Shown here in pieces: positions 1 through 8,898 of a stretch of DNA of 64,000 nucleotides. Positions within the stretch are counted from its first letter, which is position 1, and each line of letters opens with the position of its first letter. The notes under the pieces are model-generated. The model saw only the letters and a program-made list of their open reading frames with translations, was not told the origin of the DNA and did not search any database. A program made the position numbers and the translations under genes. The stretch comes from Fodinibius salinus (GTDB lineage: Bacteria; Bacteroidota; Rhodothermia; Balneolales; Balneolaceae), in NCBI RefSeq assembly GCF_008124865.1, contig NZ_VNHY01000003.1, forward strand, positions 124,001 through 188,000, read 5' to 3'.

Positions 1-1
1 T

Positions 2-1219
2 CAGATGAGTGCCTTTTTGATGGCAACCTATTTGAACGGTCTGAATAAGGATGAGGTTGCAGCTCTGACACATGCGATGCTGCATTCTGGCCGTGTACTG
101 GATTTGAGCGACATTCCCGGCAAGAAAGTTGATAAGCACTCCACCGGTGGTGTGGGTGATAAGTTGTCGCTTATACTGGCACCTATCGTAGCTAGTTATG
201 ATGTGCCGGTGCCAATGATTTCGGGTCGCGGACTTGGTCATACAGGAGGTACACTTGATAAGATGGAGTCGATTCCCGGTTTTACCGTAGATATGTCGCT
301 GAAACGCTATCAGCAGATTTTAGCAGAATGCAAGATGGTGATGGCTGGTCAAACCGAAGATATTGCCCCGGCTGATAAACGATTATACGCACTGCGTGAT
401 GTTACGGCTACGGTGGAGTCAATTCCGCTTATTGCCGGGAGTATTATGAGTAAAAAGTTGGCCGAAGGTATTGATGCCCTGGTACTGGATGTTAAGTTTG
501 GGTCAGGTGCCTTCATGAAAACGATTGAGGATGCAAAAAAGCTGGCACAAACGTTAGTAGCTATTGGAGAAGATTTTGGCAAAGAGACTGTCGCATATCT
601 CACAAATATGAATCAGCCGCTGGGATATAAAATCGGAAACTGGCTGGAGGTGGAAGAGGCCGTGAACTCACTACGTGGTGATGGACCAGAAGACGTAATG
701 GAAGTAACACATATGTTGGCTGGTACTATGATTATGCTCGGCGATAAAGCAGAATCGGTATCTAAGGGTATCGAAATGAGCAAAGAAGCAGTTCATAATG
801 GGCAGGCATTTGATAAATGGCTGCAGCTGACGGAAGCTCAGGATGGAGATACAGAAGTACTCAAGGATTTTGATCAGTACCCGAAGGCCGAATATGATAT
901 TGAATATAGTGCTCCTGAGTCGGGCTATCTGTCAGCGATTGATGCCTATAAGATAGGCATGGCTTCTTTAGAGCTGGGGGCTGGTCGAAAAGTCAAAGAA
1001 GATGATATAGATCCCACTGCTGGAATTGTGCTAAAGCATAAAGTTGGGGCAAAAATTAAAAAAGATGAAACATTAGCCGTGGGTTATACGAACAACAAAG
1101 AAAGCAAAGAAACAGTAACTGATATGTTAGCGGAAGCATTTACACTTTCTGATGATAAGCCCGATCAACCACCGATGATTACCCATCGTGTTGATAGTAA
1201 GGGTATTCAGGAAATATAG
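2..1219 (+). CDS. Pyrimidine-nucleoside (thymidine) phosphorylase, 5' end outside window
   Basis: Phosphorolysis of thymidine/uridine to free base and (deoxy)ribose-1-phosphate, a cytosolic nucleoside salvage reaction. The reading frame is open to the window edge, and the first in-window Met sits in the family segment MSAFLMA, which normally lies about 35-40 residues into the protein, so the N-terminus is missing. Visible: the phosphate-binding KHSTGGVGDK motif (about residues 44-53 of the fragment), GRGLGHTGGTLDK shortly after, and a complete C-terminal alpha/beta domain. About 405 of an expected 430-440 residues are present. The family is clear; thymidine versus general pyrimidine specificity cannot be settled by eye. 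Confidence 0.93.
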   Translation, partial: QMSAFLMATYLNGLNKDEVAALTHAMLHSGRVLDLSDIPGKKVDKHSTGGVGDKLSLILAPIVASYDVPVPMISGRGLGHTGGTLDKMESIPGFTVDMSLKRYQQILAECKMVMAGQTEDIAPADKRLYALRDVTATVESIPLIAGSIMSKKLAEGIDALVLDVKFGSGAFMKTIEDAKKLAQTLVAIGEDFGKETVAYLTNMNQPLGYKIGNWLEVEEAVNSLRGDGPEDVMEVTHMLAGTMIMLGDKAESVSKGIEMSKEAVHNGQAFDKWLQLTEAQDGDTEVLKDFDQYPKAEYDIEYSAPESGYLSAIDAYKIGMASLELGAGRKVKEDDIDPTAGIVLKHKVGAKIKKDETLAVGYTNNKESKETVTDMLAEAFTLSDDKPDQPPMITHRVDSKGIQEI

Positions 1220-1307
1220 GATGTTAATAATTGCAATATCCTAAAAATCCCATAACTTAATTAAGTGTTCAGGGCAAGGGCAATACTAAATAAAAGCCAA
1301 TAATATT

Positions 1308-2093
1308 ATGTTTAAACGATTTATTCGCGCAATAAAGTCACTTTTCGGTGGATTTGTAAGCTCAATGGAAGATCCGAAACTGATTTTGGAGCAGAATATT
1401 CGGGATCTCAATGATCAGATTCCCCAGATGAATGAAAATATAGCCACAGTGAAGGCGAATATGATGATGCTTCAAAAAGAAGTGAAGAACTATGAGAAGC
1501 AGATCGAAGATCTGACGGCAAAAATAAAGTCTGCTATTAATGCAGACCGCGATGACATTGCTGAAGGGTATGCAATGCAGCTTGAGAAGGCTAAAGAAAA
1601 TCTTGCCAGTTCTAAAGAGCAGCTTGAATTTGCCGAACAGGCTTATGAGAAAGCATTGAAGGTTAAGAAAGCCTTTATTCGCGAAAAGGACCAAAAGATA
1701 CAGGAAGCGAAAGAAGCGTTACGTGCCAGTGAACGTGCTGAATGGCAGGGAAAGGTAGCTGATGCGCTGGAACAGTTTGAGACAGGTGGACTTGATCAAA
1801 CGCATGATGAAATGGTTAATCGCCTGAATGAACGCACTGCCAAGAATGAGGCACGTATGGAATTGGCGCTCGACAGTATTGATACTGAAACCATGGAGAT
1901 TGAAGCCAATGCAGAAAAGCTGCGTGCCAGCGAACTGGTTAAGCAGTTTAAGGTTGATATGGGTAAAGCGGATGCTACCGAAGAAGAAAAAAGCGTTGGT
2001 TCCTCGGATGAAGAAGAAATTAATATTGAAGATAAGTCCTCAGATAAAGAACAGAATAAAACGATCGGCAATAAAGAACGATCAAAATCTTAG
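1308..2093 (+). CDS. pspA: PspA/IM30 (Vipp1) family membrane-remodelling protein
   Basis: PspA/Vipp1 proteins are bacterial ESCRT-III relatives that bind and remodel the inner membrane under envelope stress. Seen here: an N-terminal amphipathic segment beginning MFKRFIRAIKSLFGG, then the signature stretch with EDPKLILEQNIRDL, then long charged helices with heptad character to about residue 215. The last 40 or so residues form an acidic/serine tail (SSDEEE and similar) that lies outside the usual 220-230 residue core. The gene leads a tight run with two coiled-coil proteins (gaps of 9 and 11 nt), which suggests one transcript. No psp-type sigma-54 regulator is adjacent. Confidence 0.9.
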   Translation: MFKRFIRAIKSLFGGFVSSMEDPKLILEQNIRDLNDQIPQMNENIATVKANMMMLQKEVKNYEKQIEDLTAKIKSAINADRDDIAEGYAMQLEKAKENLASSKEQLEFAEQAYEKALKVKKAFIREKDQKIQEAKEALRASERAEWQGKVADALEQFETGGLDQTHDEMVNRLNERTAKNEARMELALDSIDTETMEIEANAEKLRASELVKQFKVDMGKADATEEEKSVGSSDEEEINIEDKSSDKEQNKTIGNKERSKS

Positions 2094-2102
2094 CATACTG
2101 TT

Positions 2103-2558
2103 ATGTCAAATGACAGCCGGAGCGAACGCGAACGTTTAAAAGAAAAGTACAAGACGCATTATCGTAAAATGCGTGAGACGAAAAAGCGCGTGTCGCGAGC
2201 AAAAAAGACACAGAATATTGCTGAGGCACTCAAGAGTATGGATAAGCGTAAAATGCTCGATACCTTTGACGATTTTCTGTTTTCAGTTAAGCATAAAGTC
2301 GCACAGGTAGAAGCCCGGCTTGATGTAGCCATGGAGGGACTGTCGGATGACATTGATGCTGAGGCCCAAAAACAAGAATTTGATGAAGAAATGAAGCGAG
2401 AACAGGCCAAAGAGACACTCCGAAAGGTGAAAATGGAGATGGGGCTTTTATATGAAGAACTTAAAGAGCAGGCTGATTCTCTGAAAGTGGAAAAGACAGT
2501 AGGAAATAAATCAGATGGCTCATCAAATGATCCAGCGACCCGTCCAGAACATAAATAA
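2103..2558 (+). CDS. Charged coiled-coil protein of the PspA gene cluster
   Basis: No family recognised. The 151 residues are almost wholly charged and helical: a very basic N-terminal third (many Lys/Arg, pattern KKRVSRAKKTQ), a central helix containing VKHKVAQVEARLDVAMEGL, and a Lys/Glu-rich C-terminal coiled coil ending in a polar Ser/Asp/Pro tail. There is no signal peptide or membrane segment, so it is probably cytosolic. It lies 9 nt after pspA and 11 nt before the next gene, so co-translation with both is likely. A PspA partner or a diverged PspA-like helical protein is plausible but only inferred. Confidence 0.75.
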   Translation: MSNDSRSERERLKEKYKTHYRKMRETKKRVSRAKKTQNIAEALKSMDKRKMLDTFDDFLFSVKHKVAQVEARLDVAMEGLSDDIDAEAQKQEFDEEMKREQAKETLRKVKMEMGLLYEELKEQADSLKVEKTVGNKSDGSSNDPATRPEHK

Positions 2559-2569
2559 TAACGAGTATT

Positions 2570-3466
2570 ATGAGTGACGAGCAATCCATAAATTTTACCA
2601 AAGAAGCTTTTATGCACCCCATTAATTTGGGAATGCTGTTGGTTTCTACCGTCACGGCACTGCTGCTGACGGACGTGGGGTTAGCTCCAAATGTATTGCT
2701 GAGCATTATTTTTGGCCTGGAGCTAATGTATTTGGGTACGGTGCCGCGGCTGCCGCGATTTCGAAAGGATTTGAAAATGCGAAAACTTCAGGAACGAAGT
2801 CCTGCCGCTGCTGAACGGTCAACATTTCAGGAGTTGGACAAAAAAAGCCAAAAACGATTTCTGATACTCAAGCGTCTGGCCGAACTTATCAAAGAAAATT
2901 TTGATACGATGCCTTACAGCTCGCAGGGCCTGCTGGAGAATATCCGTAATAAAATTCAGGAGCTTATTTCCAACTATCTTACTCTGCTCGATCTGCATAA
3001 GCGATATCAGCTTTATATGAATACCTCAGTCGAAGAGAGCTTAAAACGTGAAGTACAGGATGAAAAAGAATATATTAAGCAGTTAGAATCTGATCGTTTG
3101 AAGCATACTAAAGCACGAAGAGTTAAAATTTTACAAAAACGCTTAAAGAAATTTGAGATTGCAAAAGAAAAATATTTAGTCTGTGAAACGCACCTTGAAA
3201 CCATCGAAGATGCTGTGCGATATATTTACGAGCAGTCGATGACCATGAGCAATCCCGAAGAAATTGGATTTCAGTTGGATAACTTACTTGAAGAGGTCGA
3301 AGAAACATCGCAACTTATTGATGATCTGGATGAGGATATTTTACCTTTTTATTCCGATCTTGATGATCTGGACTTAGATTCAGATTTTCTTGAATTAGAT
3401 AATGACGAACAACAAACAACCGAATCGGGGTCGAAAGTGAATTCTTCGAGCCGGATAAAAGAATAA
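2570..3466 (+). CDS. Membrane-anchored coiled-coil protein of the PspA gene cluster
   Basis: Unrecognised 298-residue protein. Residues about 15-55 hold two short hydrophobic segments (around GMLLVSTVTALLLTDVGL and VLLSIIFGLELMYLG) that could form a hairpin or two membrane helices. The rest is a long charged helical region (about 60-255) rich in Lys, Glu and Leu, followed by a strongly acidic tail (DLDDLDLDSD). The layout suggests a membrane anchor holding a cytosolic coiled coil. It follows the 151-residue gene by 11 nt and precedes the enoyl-CoA hydratase by 7 nt, so it is in the same transcription unit. It may be the membrane docking partner of PspA (inference). Confidence 0.75.
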   Translation: MSDEQSINFTKEAFMHPINLGMLLVSTVTALLLTDVGLAPNVLLSIIFGLELMYLGTVPRLPRFRKDLKMRKLQERSPAAAERSTFQELDKKSQKRFLILKRLAELIKENFDTMPYSSQGLLENIRNKIQELISNYLTLLDLHKRYQLYMNTSVEESLKREVQDEKEYIKQLESDRLKHTKARRVKILQKRLKKFEIAKEKYLVCETHLETIEDAVRYIYEQSMTMSNPEEIGFQLDNLLEEVEETSQLIDDLDEDILPFYSDLDDLDLDSDFLELDNDEQQTTESGSKVNSSSRIKE

Positions 3467-3473
3467 TTTACTT

Positions 3474-4253
3474 ATGAGTAAGTCTTTTAACACGATCACT
3501 CACAATACCGATGATTCTGGTGTTACTACCCTAACAATTGACCGTCCCAACAAACTGAATGCGTTGAATGATGAGGTACTTAATGAACTGGCGCAGTTTT
3601 TTAAAAGTGTGCAAGTTGATAAAGACCTGCGGGCTGTTATCATAAAAGGAGCCGGAGACAAGGCTTTTGCAGCGGGTGCAGATATTAAAGAGCTGCAGGA
3701 GTTGGGCAACCGATCCGGTCGAATGGCCTCCCAAAAGGGACAACAAATTTTTCAGCTGATTGTTGATACTCGGAAACCGGTTATCGCAGCTATTAATGGT
3801 TTTGCTCTTGGAGGTGGCCTTGAATTGGCAATGGCTTGTCATATGCGGATAGCAGGGCAAGATGCTGTATTAGGACTGCCCGAGGTAGGGTTAGGATTGA
3901 TTCCCGGATATGGTGGTACTCAGCGATTGTCAGAACTAATTGGTCGTTCCCGCGCACTTGAAATGATTTTAACTGGTAAGCAGATTAGTGCAGATGAAGC
4001 ATTCCAAATGGGGCTGGTAAATGATGTTACAGATGGTGATGTATATGAGACAGCACAATCACTTGCCGATGACATTTTAGAAAATGGTCCTATAGCTATT
4101 CAAAGTGCTCTCAAGGCAGTGTACCATTCGGGCAATCAAAATGGTTATCAGATTGAGGCTGACCTCTTTGGGGAGCTTTGCGATACAGATGACTTTATTG
4201 AAGGTACAACAGCGTTCCTTGAGGGACGAGACCCCAATTTTGAGGGACACTAA
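3474..4253 (+). CDS. Enoyl-CoA hydratase/isomerase (crotonase) family protein
   Basis: Crotonase-fold enzyme, most likely adding water to 2-enoyl-CoA in fatty acid or amino acid breakdown. At 259 residues it has normal length. Visible: the oxyanion-hole segment AFAAGADIKEL, the GFALGGGLELAMAC segment with the first catalytic Glu, and LPEVGLGLIPGYGGTQRL with the second Glu, so hydratase activity is expected rather than only isomerase. It starts 7 nt after the membrane coiled-coil gene and ends at a hairpin terminator, which closes the pspA transcript. The reason it is carried with membrane-remodelling genes is not evident. The exact acyl-CoA substrate cannot be told. Confidence 0.9.
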   Translation: MSKSFNTITHNTDDSGVTTLTIDRPNKLNALNDEVLNELAQFFKSVQVDKDLRAVIIKGAGDKAFAAGADIKELQELGNRSGRMASQKGQQIFQLIVDTRKPVIAAINGFALGGGLELAMACHMRIAGQDAVLGLPEVGLGLIPGYGGTQRLSELIGRSRALEMILTGKQISADEAFQMGLVNDVTDGDVYETAQSLADDILENGPIAIQSALKAVYHSGNQNGYQIEADLFGELCDTDDFIEGTTAFLEGRDPNFEGH

Positions 4254-4333
4254 TTTTCTTTACCTGGAAACCCAATTATGATGGATAGTAGGATACTTTA
4301 GTAGTTGGTATTTCTATTACAAAGTAACTATTG

Positions 4334-4358
4334 GCAGCCCTCAGGGCTGTCAATTTTT
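4334..4358 (+). terminator. Rho-independent terminator after the pspA-crotonase unit
   Basis: GCAGCCC, a TCA loop, then GGGCTGT form a 7-bp stem (one G-T pair), followed within 4 nt by five T. It sits about 80 nt after the crotonase stop and before the CorC-like gene, so it also argues against the TTG at 4331 as that gene's start. Confidence 0.7.
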
Positions 4359-4378
4359 ATCTAGCACCCCATGTATTA

Positions 4379-5638
4379 ATGATTGAACTGTTATTTATAG
4401 TTTTAACTATTCTTTTCTTTGGCTTTTTTGCAGGATCAAGCATCTCGTTCGTTACCTCTGGACGGCTAAAGCTGGAAATTGAGTCGCGCAAAAATACGTG
4501 GACCGGACGCTTGCTAAACACTTTCGTTAATCGGCCGGAATGTTATCTTACTACCTCTCTGGTGGGTACGGTAATTGGGACGGTTATCTTTGCTACGCTA
4601 TTGCACTTGTTTGGTCAGCAGACATTTGAAAACTACTATCAGAGTTGGGTTGGTTCATTTCCTTCTATATTTGCAATTATTCTGTTATTAACAATTGCCG
4701 GTTCATTTCTCCTTGTTCTTTTCGGGCAGTTTGTGCCTCAAACACTCTTTAATATTCATGCAGAACGATGGGTCAAAGTATTCGTTCTTCCTCAACAGTT
4801 TTTCCGATGGATATTTACCCCTATCAGCTTTTTAGCTACACAATCTTCATATTTGTTTGCAGGGATAGGCAGTTCAGAAGAGGGTGGTTCTAACCAAGAG
4901 CAAGGAGCTATTTTTAAACAGTTGTTGGATACGCATGGACGGGACATTGACGAAGAAGACTCAGAAATGTTAAATAATGTGCTTGAGCTGTCAAATAAAA
5001 GAGTCAAAGAGTCAATGATTCCTCGTACAGATATTCTTGCCGTAGAAGAAAGTATGAGTATTGAAGAGACCTTACAGCTTTTTATTTCATCGGGATATTC
5101 AAAGCTGCCGGTTTATCGGGAGAGCATAGATGATATCATCGGCGTTATGTTTGCTTATGACTTGTTTAACGATCCCGATTCACTGACCGAAATTATACGT
5201 CCTATTAAACTGGTTCCAGTTTCACAAAAGTCAAAAGACCTGCTTTCAGAATTTCGAGACTCAAATATTTCAGTTGCTATCGTTATTGATGAATATGGCG
5301 GTACCGCGGGGATGATTACCATTGAGGATTTACTGGAAGAGGTGGTAGGGGATATTCAGGATGAGTATGACACCGAAAACCATTTTGTGAAAAAACTTTC
5401 TGATGACACCTATATTATGAGTGCCGGTATCGAGACTGAAGATCTGGTTGGAAAATATCCCGAAATTAATCTTCCGGAAGATTCAGGAGATTTTGAAACC
5501 GTGGCCGGATATATCATCAATGCGCTTGGACGAATCCCCAAAGTAAATGAAGAGCTAGTAATCAATGGCTATAAAATTATCATCAGTAAGGCTACATCCA
5601 GCCGTATTGAACGAGTCAAAATAGTTGTTTTAGATTAG
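4379..5638 (+). CDS. CorC/HlyC (CNNM) family membrane protein with CBS domains
   Basis: Family of integral membrane proteins linked to Mg/Co ion transport or resistance. Order of parts: an N-terminal CNNM/DUF21 region with about four membrane helices (first at residues 2-22), a CBS pair (around ESMIPRTDILAVEESMSIEET and NISVAIVIDEYGGTAGMITIEDLLEEVVGDIQDEYD), and a C-terminal CorC/HlyC-associated domain (SAGIETEDLVGKYPE onward). ATG 4379 is preferred because an upstream TTG in frame at 4331 overlaps a terminator hairpin and would add a non-family extension. It is followed 44 nt later by the AAA ATPase. The older name hemolysin should not be read as a toxin function. Confidence 0.88.
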   Translation: MIELLFIVLTILFFGFFAGSSISFVTSGRLKLEIESRKNTWTGRLLNTFVNRPECYLTTSLVGTVIGTVIFATLLHLFGQQTFENYYQSWVGSFPSIFAIILLLTIAGSFLLVLFGQFVPQTLFNIHAERWVKVFVLPQQFFRWIFTPISFLATQSSYLFAGIGSSEEGGSNQEQGAIFKQLLDTHGRDIDEEDSEMLNNVLELSNKRVKESMIPRTDILAVEESMSIEETLQLFISSGYSKLPVYRESIDDIIGVMFAYDLFNDPDSLTEIIRPIKLVPVSQKSKDLLSEFRDSNISVAIVIDEYGGTAGMITIEDLLEEVVGDIQDEYDTENHFVKKLSDDTYIMSAGIETEDLVGKYPEINLPEDSGDFETVAGYIINALGRIPKVNEELVINGYKIIISKATSSRIERVKIVVLD

Positions 5639-5682
5639 CATAGTGCTTAATGGTGAATAATTTATAAGTGAGAAGAGAAATT

Positions 5683-7395
5683 ATGTTTAATCACTACCCA
5701 GACTGGGCGCAGCAGCTTGCACAAAAATATCTAAGCCGAACCATAAATCAGTTTATTCTGCATGGCAATGTACATGATTTAGTTCCGCTCAATAAAGAAG
5801 GGGAGACTGACTTTGTACGTTTAAAAGAATTCTTTTCCAAGGAGTTCTTTGGTGCGCGGGACTATGTTATCTTTTATGATCGCTCATCAGGCATATATTT
5901 TCGGGATCAAGAGACACAAAAAGATTTCAATCGTGCACTTTCGGGTCGCGATTCACTTCTGGGAACCGATTATGCAGATAATCTGCCGAAAGATCCCGTA
6001 CGTGTTTTTTCTTTGCTGGAGCAGTACTTTCGCGTGCGTTTCGATAACAAAAAGAGTATCGCACTTGTCATTGACTATGCCGAAACTATCGTACCCATGA
6101 ATGAGGCGGGATCAACGGGGTCCGAAGATCGAACCGCCATGGTGTATCTGTCACGATGGGCACAGGATCCTATGTTTTTAGCTGCTGACTTTACCACTAT
6201 TTTACTCACCGAAAATCTTGCGGATCTTAATAAAACCCTTGTCCAGCATCCATATGTTAATGAGATTACGATTCCTATACCCGACCAGCAAGAACGAAGT
6301 GCATTTATAGAGTTTGAGACCTCTGCAGATGTGTTTAGTGATATTTCAGAAGTCCCCCAAAAGGTAGTGGCCCAGCAGACGGCAGGGCTTAATTTTATCA
6401 ACATTAGAGGAATTTTATCCAATGCCAAGCAGCAGGATCAAAAAATATCTACGAAACGCCTTTCGGAAGCCAAAAAAGAGCTTATTGAAGCCGAGGCATA
6501 CGGCCTCTTGGAATTTGTAGAAACCGAATATACACTTGATAATGTTGCTGGCCATACAGCCGTCAAAAAACATCTGCGTCAGGCCGTAAAAGCATTGAAT
6601 AACGGTCGTAAAGACGTGCTTCCTATGGGATACTTAGTTTGCGGTCCGGTAGGTACCGGCAAGACTTTTATGGTAACATGCTTTGCCAGTGAAGTGGGTA
6701 TCCCTATGGTAAAGCTCAAAAATTTCCGAAGCCAATGGCAGGGAGTGACAGAGGGGAATCTGGAAAAGATTCTGGGACTTCTCAAAGCCATGGCGCCTGT
6801 GGCCGTGATGATTGATGAAGCCGATGCATATCTCGGCGACCGCGACCAGAGTGGGGACAGCGGTGTGTCTAGCCGCGTGTTTTCACAGATTGCATCATTC
6901 ATGAGTGATACCAGCAACCGGGGCGAAATACTGTGGTTTCTGATGACTGCTCGTCCGGATCTTATGCCGGTAGATTTAAAGCGTCAGGGTCGGGCCGAGG
7001 AGCATTTAGCACTATTCCCGCCACATACTAAAGAAGACCGTATCGAATTGTTTGAGGCTATGAAAAATAAATCTGGCTTACAGCTAACCGAAGAATATGT
7101 GCCAAAACTTATAAAGAAAGATAGTAATCGACTGTCAGGTGCTGATATGGAGGCTGCACTGACGCGCGCTAAATTTCGTGCTGCGGCACAGAATTCAGAG
7201 AAAGTAACACCCGAAATACTAGATGCAGCACTAAATGATTTTCTGCCGCCCACTTATCCGCAGGAAATAGAGTTACAGACGCTCAGTGCTGTTATTGAGT
7301 GCACTTCTAAAGAGCTGCTGCCCGAGCGGTATCGAGAAATGGATCGTGGGGAAATCCTTGAGAAGATTGAGAATTTGAAGCTTCGGGTTGGATAA
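5683..7395 (+). CDS. AAA ATPase with a degenerate N-terminal lobe (Ycf46-like layout)
   Basis: Cytosolic AAA protein of about 570 residues. The C-terminal half carries a working ATPase core: Walker A GPVGTGKT near residue 320, a pore-loop-like segment SQWQGVTEGNLEK, Walker B VAVMIDEADAY near 375, and an arginine-finger region around DLKRQGRAEE; the sensor-1 Asn position reads as Thr (LMTARPD). The N-terminal 270 residues resemble a second AAA lobe with a Walker-B-like ALVIDYAE but no P-loop. ATG 5683 follows a purine-rich stretch and is preferred over GTG 5668. It lies downstream of pspA (with crotonase and CorC genes between), so a Vps4-like role on PspA polymers is possible but unproven. 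Confidence 0.83.
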   Translation: MFNHYPDWAQQLAQKYLSRTINQFILHGNVHDLVPLNKEGETDFVRLKEFFSKEFFGARDYVIFYDRSSGIYFRDQETQKDFNRALSGRDSLLGTDYADNLPKDPVRVFSLLEQYFRVRFDNKKSIALVIDYAETIVPMNEAGSTGSEDRTAMVYLSRWAQDPMFLAADFTTILLTENLADLNKTLVQHPYVNEITIPIPDQQERSAFIEFETSADVFSDISEVPQKVVAQQTAGLNFINIRGILSNAKQQDQKISTKRLSEAKKELIEAEAYGLLEFVETEYTLDNVAGHTAVKKHLRQAVKALNNGRKDVLPMGYLVCGPVGTGKTFMVTCFASEVGIPMVKLKNFRSQWQGVTEGNLEKILGLLKAMAPVAVMIDEADAYLGDRDQSGDSGVSSRVFSQIASFMSDTSNRGEILWFLMTARPDLMPVDLKRQGRAEEHLALFPPHTKEDRIELFEAMKNKSGLQLTEEYVPKLIKKDSNRLSGADMEAALTRAKFRAAAQNSEKVTPEILDAALNDFLPPTYPQEIELQTLSAVIECTSKELLPERYREMDRGEILEKIENLKLRVG

Positions 7396-7550
7396 TTAAT
7401 CCTGTTGCTCATTTTATTAAAATTATGCGCATGGTTTTGCTTAAAGGTGCTGGCTGGGCGGATATCCAACATCTTGTGGGGATACTGTCTGTTATGGCGG
7501 TTGTGATATTACCTGCAGCAATTTTCCGATATCGTAAATCTACTTCATAA
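7395..7550 (+). pseudogene. 3' remnant of an ABC-2 type transporter permease gene
   Basis: In the frame ending at TAA 7548-7550 the translation contains NPVAHFIKIMRMVLLKGAGW, then ADIQ, a hydrophobic stretch and FRYRKSTS. This matches the conserved C-terminal end of ABC-2 permeases (NP-x-Y-F-hydrophobic-R-x-hydrophobic-LKG, a last membrane helix, then a basic R-x-R-K tail). The recognisable coding begins immediately after the AAA ATPase stop. Nothing of the other 300 or so residues and no ATPase partner gene is present. A short ORF from ATG 7425 could give a 41-residue peptide, but a deletion remnant is the simpler reading. The following stretch to 7746 shows nothing recognisable. Confidence 0.6.
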
Positions 7551-7746
7551 AATCTTGTCATCCTAGATCATCTGTTGAACTCGATGAAATATATTTTCAG
7601 GATCTTAGTATAAATGCAAAAATTACAGTAGGAAAGATCGAGCGGCATAAATTATAAAGTTGCAATATTTGTAATTTCTCTTTCATAAGAGATGCCAATC
7701 TAATATTCTTATAGTTCACTTCATTTAAACAATTTTGGCTTAGCCG

Positions 7747-8898
7747 ATGGCTGACAAACTGGAATCAATTAGAAAACTACTCGACGAAACGGACAAAAAA
7801 ATTATAGATGCGCTAGCAAAGCGCCAAGAGCTGGTACGTGAAGTTTCATCCTTTAAGCTGGATGAAGAACGCAATATTCGTGATAAAGAACGCGAAGAAC
7901 AGCTGTTGAATAAAATCACAAAGCTGGCTCGCGAAGCCGGTCTGGATCGCTATTTTGCCGAAGAGCTTTTTAAAGATATCATTCATCACTCCGTTCGATT
8001 TCAAACGCATACCCTGGTTGATCATCAAAATGCCAAAAAAGATGATGAGATTGTCCAGGTAGCATACCAGGGAACCGACGGAGCATTTAGTCATCAGGCG
8101 GCTTATCGTCATTTTGAGGAGCGATATACCGAAGTCCACTCCTACGGTTATAACACCTTTCAGGAGGCAGCAGAGGCAGTTGAAAATGAAGAAGTTGACT
8201 ATGCCATACTGCCGATTGAAAATACCACCGCCGGCTCCATCAATGATACTTATAACATCTTGGGTGAGGACGATCTGCATATTGTTGGGGAAGAAGCGTT
8301 ACGAATAGTTCATTGCCTGCTAGCCTTAGAGGATGTGGCGGTTGAACGTATTCGTCGCATCATGTCGCATCCGCAAGCTATTTCACAGTGCAGTACTTAC
8401 CTGGCAAAACTGCACGACTGCAAAATTGAGTCGTATATTGATACAGCGATGTCTGCTAAAAAAGTGTTGGAGGATGGCGATCTTTCGCAGGCTGCGATCG
8501 CCGGGAGTTATGCTGCAGAAATTTATGGACTAAATATTTTGAAGCGTGATATCGCTAATCAACCTGAAAACTTCACGCGCTTTGTGGTTGTGGGGCGTGA
8601 TTTGGTAGAAGTAGATCAGCAGATACCGTGCAAAACGTCACTACTGATGGTAACCTCACACGATAAGGGGGCTCTTATCAAATGCTTGAATGTGATTGAC
8701 GATCATGATATTCGAATGACCAAGCTGGAATCTCGGCCTAAACCTAATGCACCGTGGAAATACCAGTTCTATCTCGATATTGAAGGTAATATTGCAGAGC
8801 CTGATACACGGGTAGCGTTGGAAGAGCTGGAGCAGGAAGCCAGTTCACTGAAGGTGCTTGGTTGCTATCCGGCCCAGGTTGGGAATGGAGATGACTGA
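7747..8898 (+). CDS. pheA: Bifunctional chorismate mutase / prephenate dehydratase (P-protein)
   Basis: Makes phenylpyruvate from chorismate via prephenate in phenylalanine synthesis. Three parts in order: an AroQ-type chorismate mutase helix bundle (about 1-90, with IRKLLDETDKKIIDALAKRQ and a later basic helix), prephenate dehydratase (about 97-285, starting VAYQGTDGAFSHQAA and containing the NFTRFVVVGRD signature), and an ACT domain (about 293-375, with the ESRPKPNAPWKYQFYLDIEG motif that binds phenylalanine). At 383 residues the length is typical. Feedback inhibition by phenylalanine through the ACT domain is expected from the family. It stands alone with no aromatic-pathway neighbours. 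Confidence 0.95.
   Translation: MADKLESIRKLLDETDKKIIDALAKRQELVREVSSFKLDEERNIRDKEREEQLLNKITKLAREAGLDRYFAEELFKDIIHHSVRFQTHTLVDHQNAKKDDEIVQVAYQGTDGAFSHQAAYRHFEERYTEVHSYGYNTFQEAAEAVENEEVDYAILPIENTTAGSINDTYNILGEDDLHIVGEEALRIVHCLLALEDVAVERIRRIMSHPQAISQCSTYLAKLHDCKIESYIDTAMSAKKVLEDGDLSQAAIAGSYAAEIYGLNILKRDIANQPENFTRFVVVGRDLVEVDQQIPCKTSLLMVTSHDKGALIKCLNVIDDHDIRMTKLESRPKPNAPWKYQFYLDIEGNIAEPDTRVALEELEQEASSLKVLGCYPAQVGNGDD

Noticed and set aside
4331-4378. TTG 4331 as the start of the CorC-like protein
   Set aside because: Overlaps a terminator hairpin and adds a segment not like the family.
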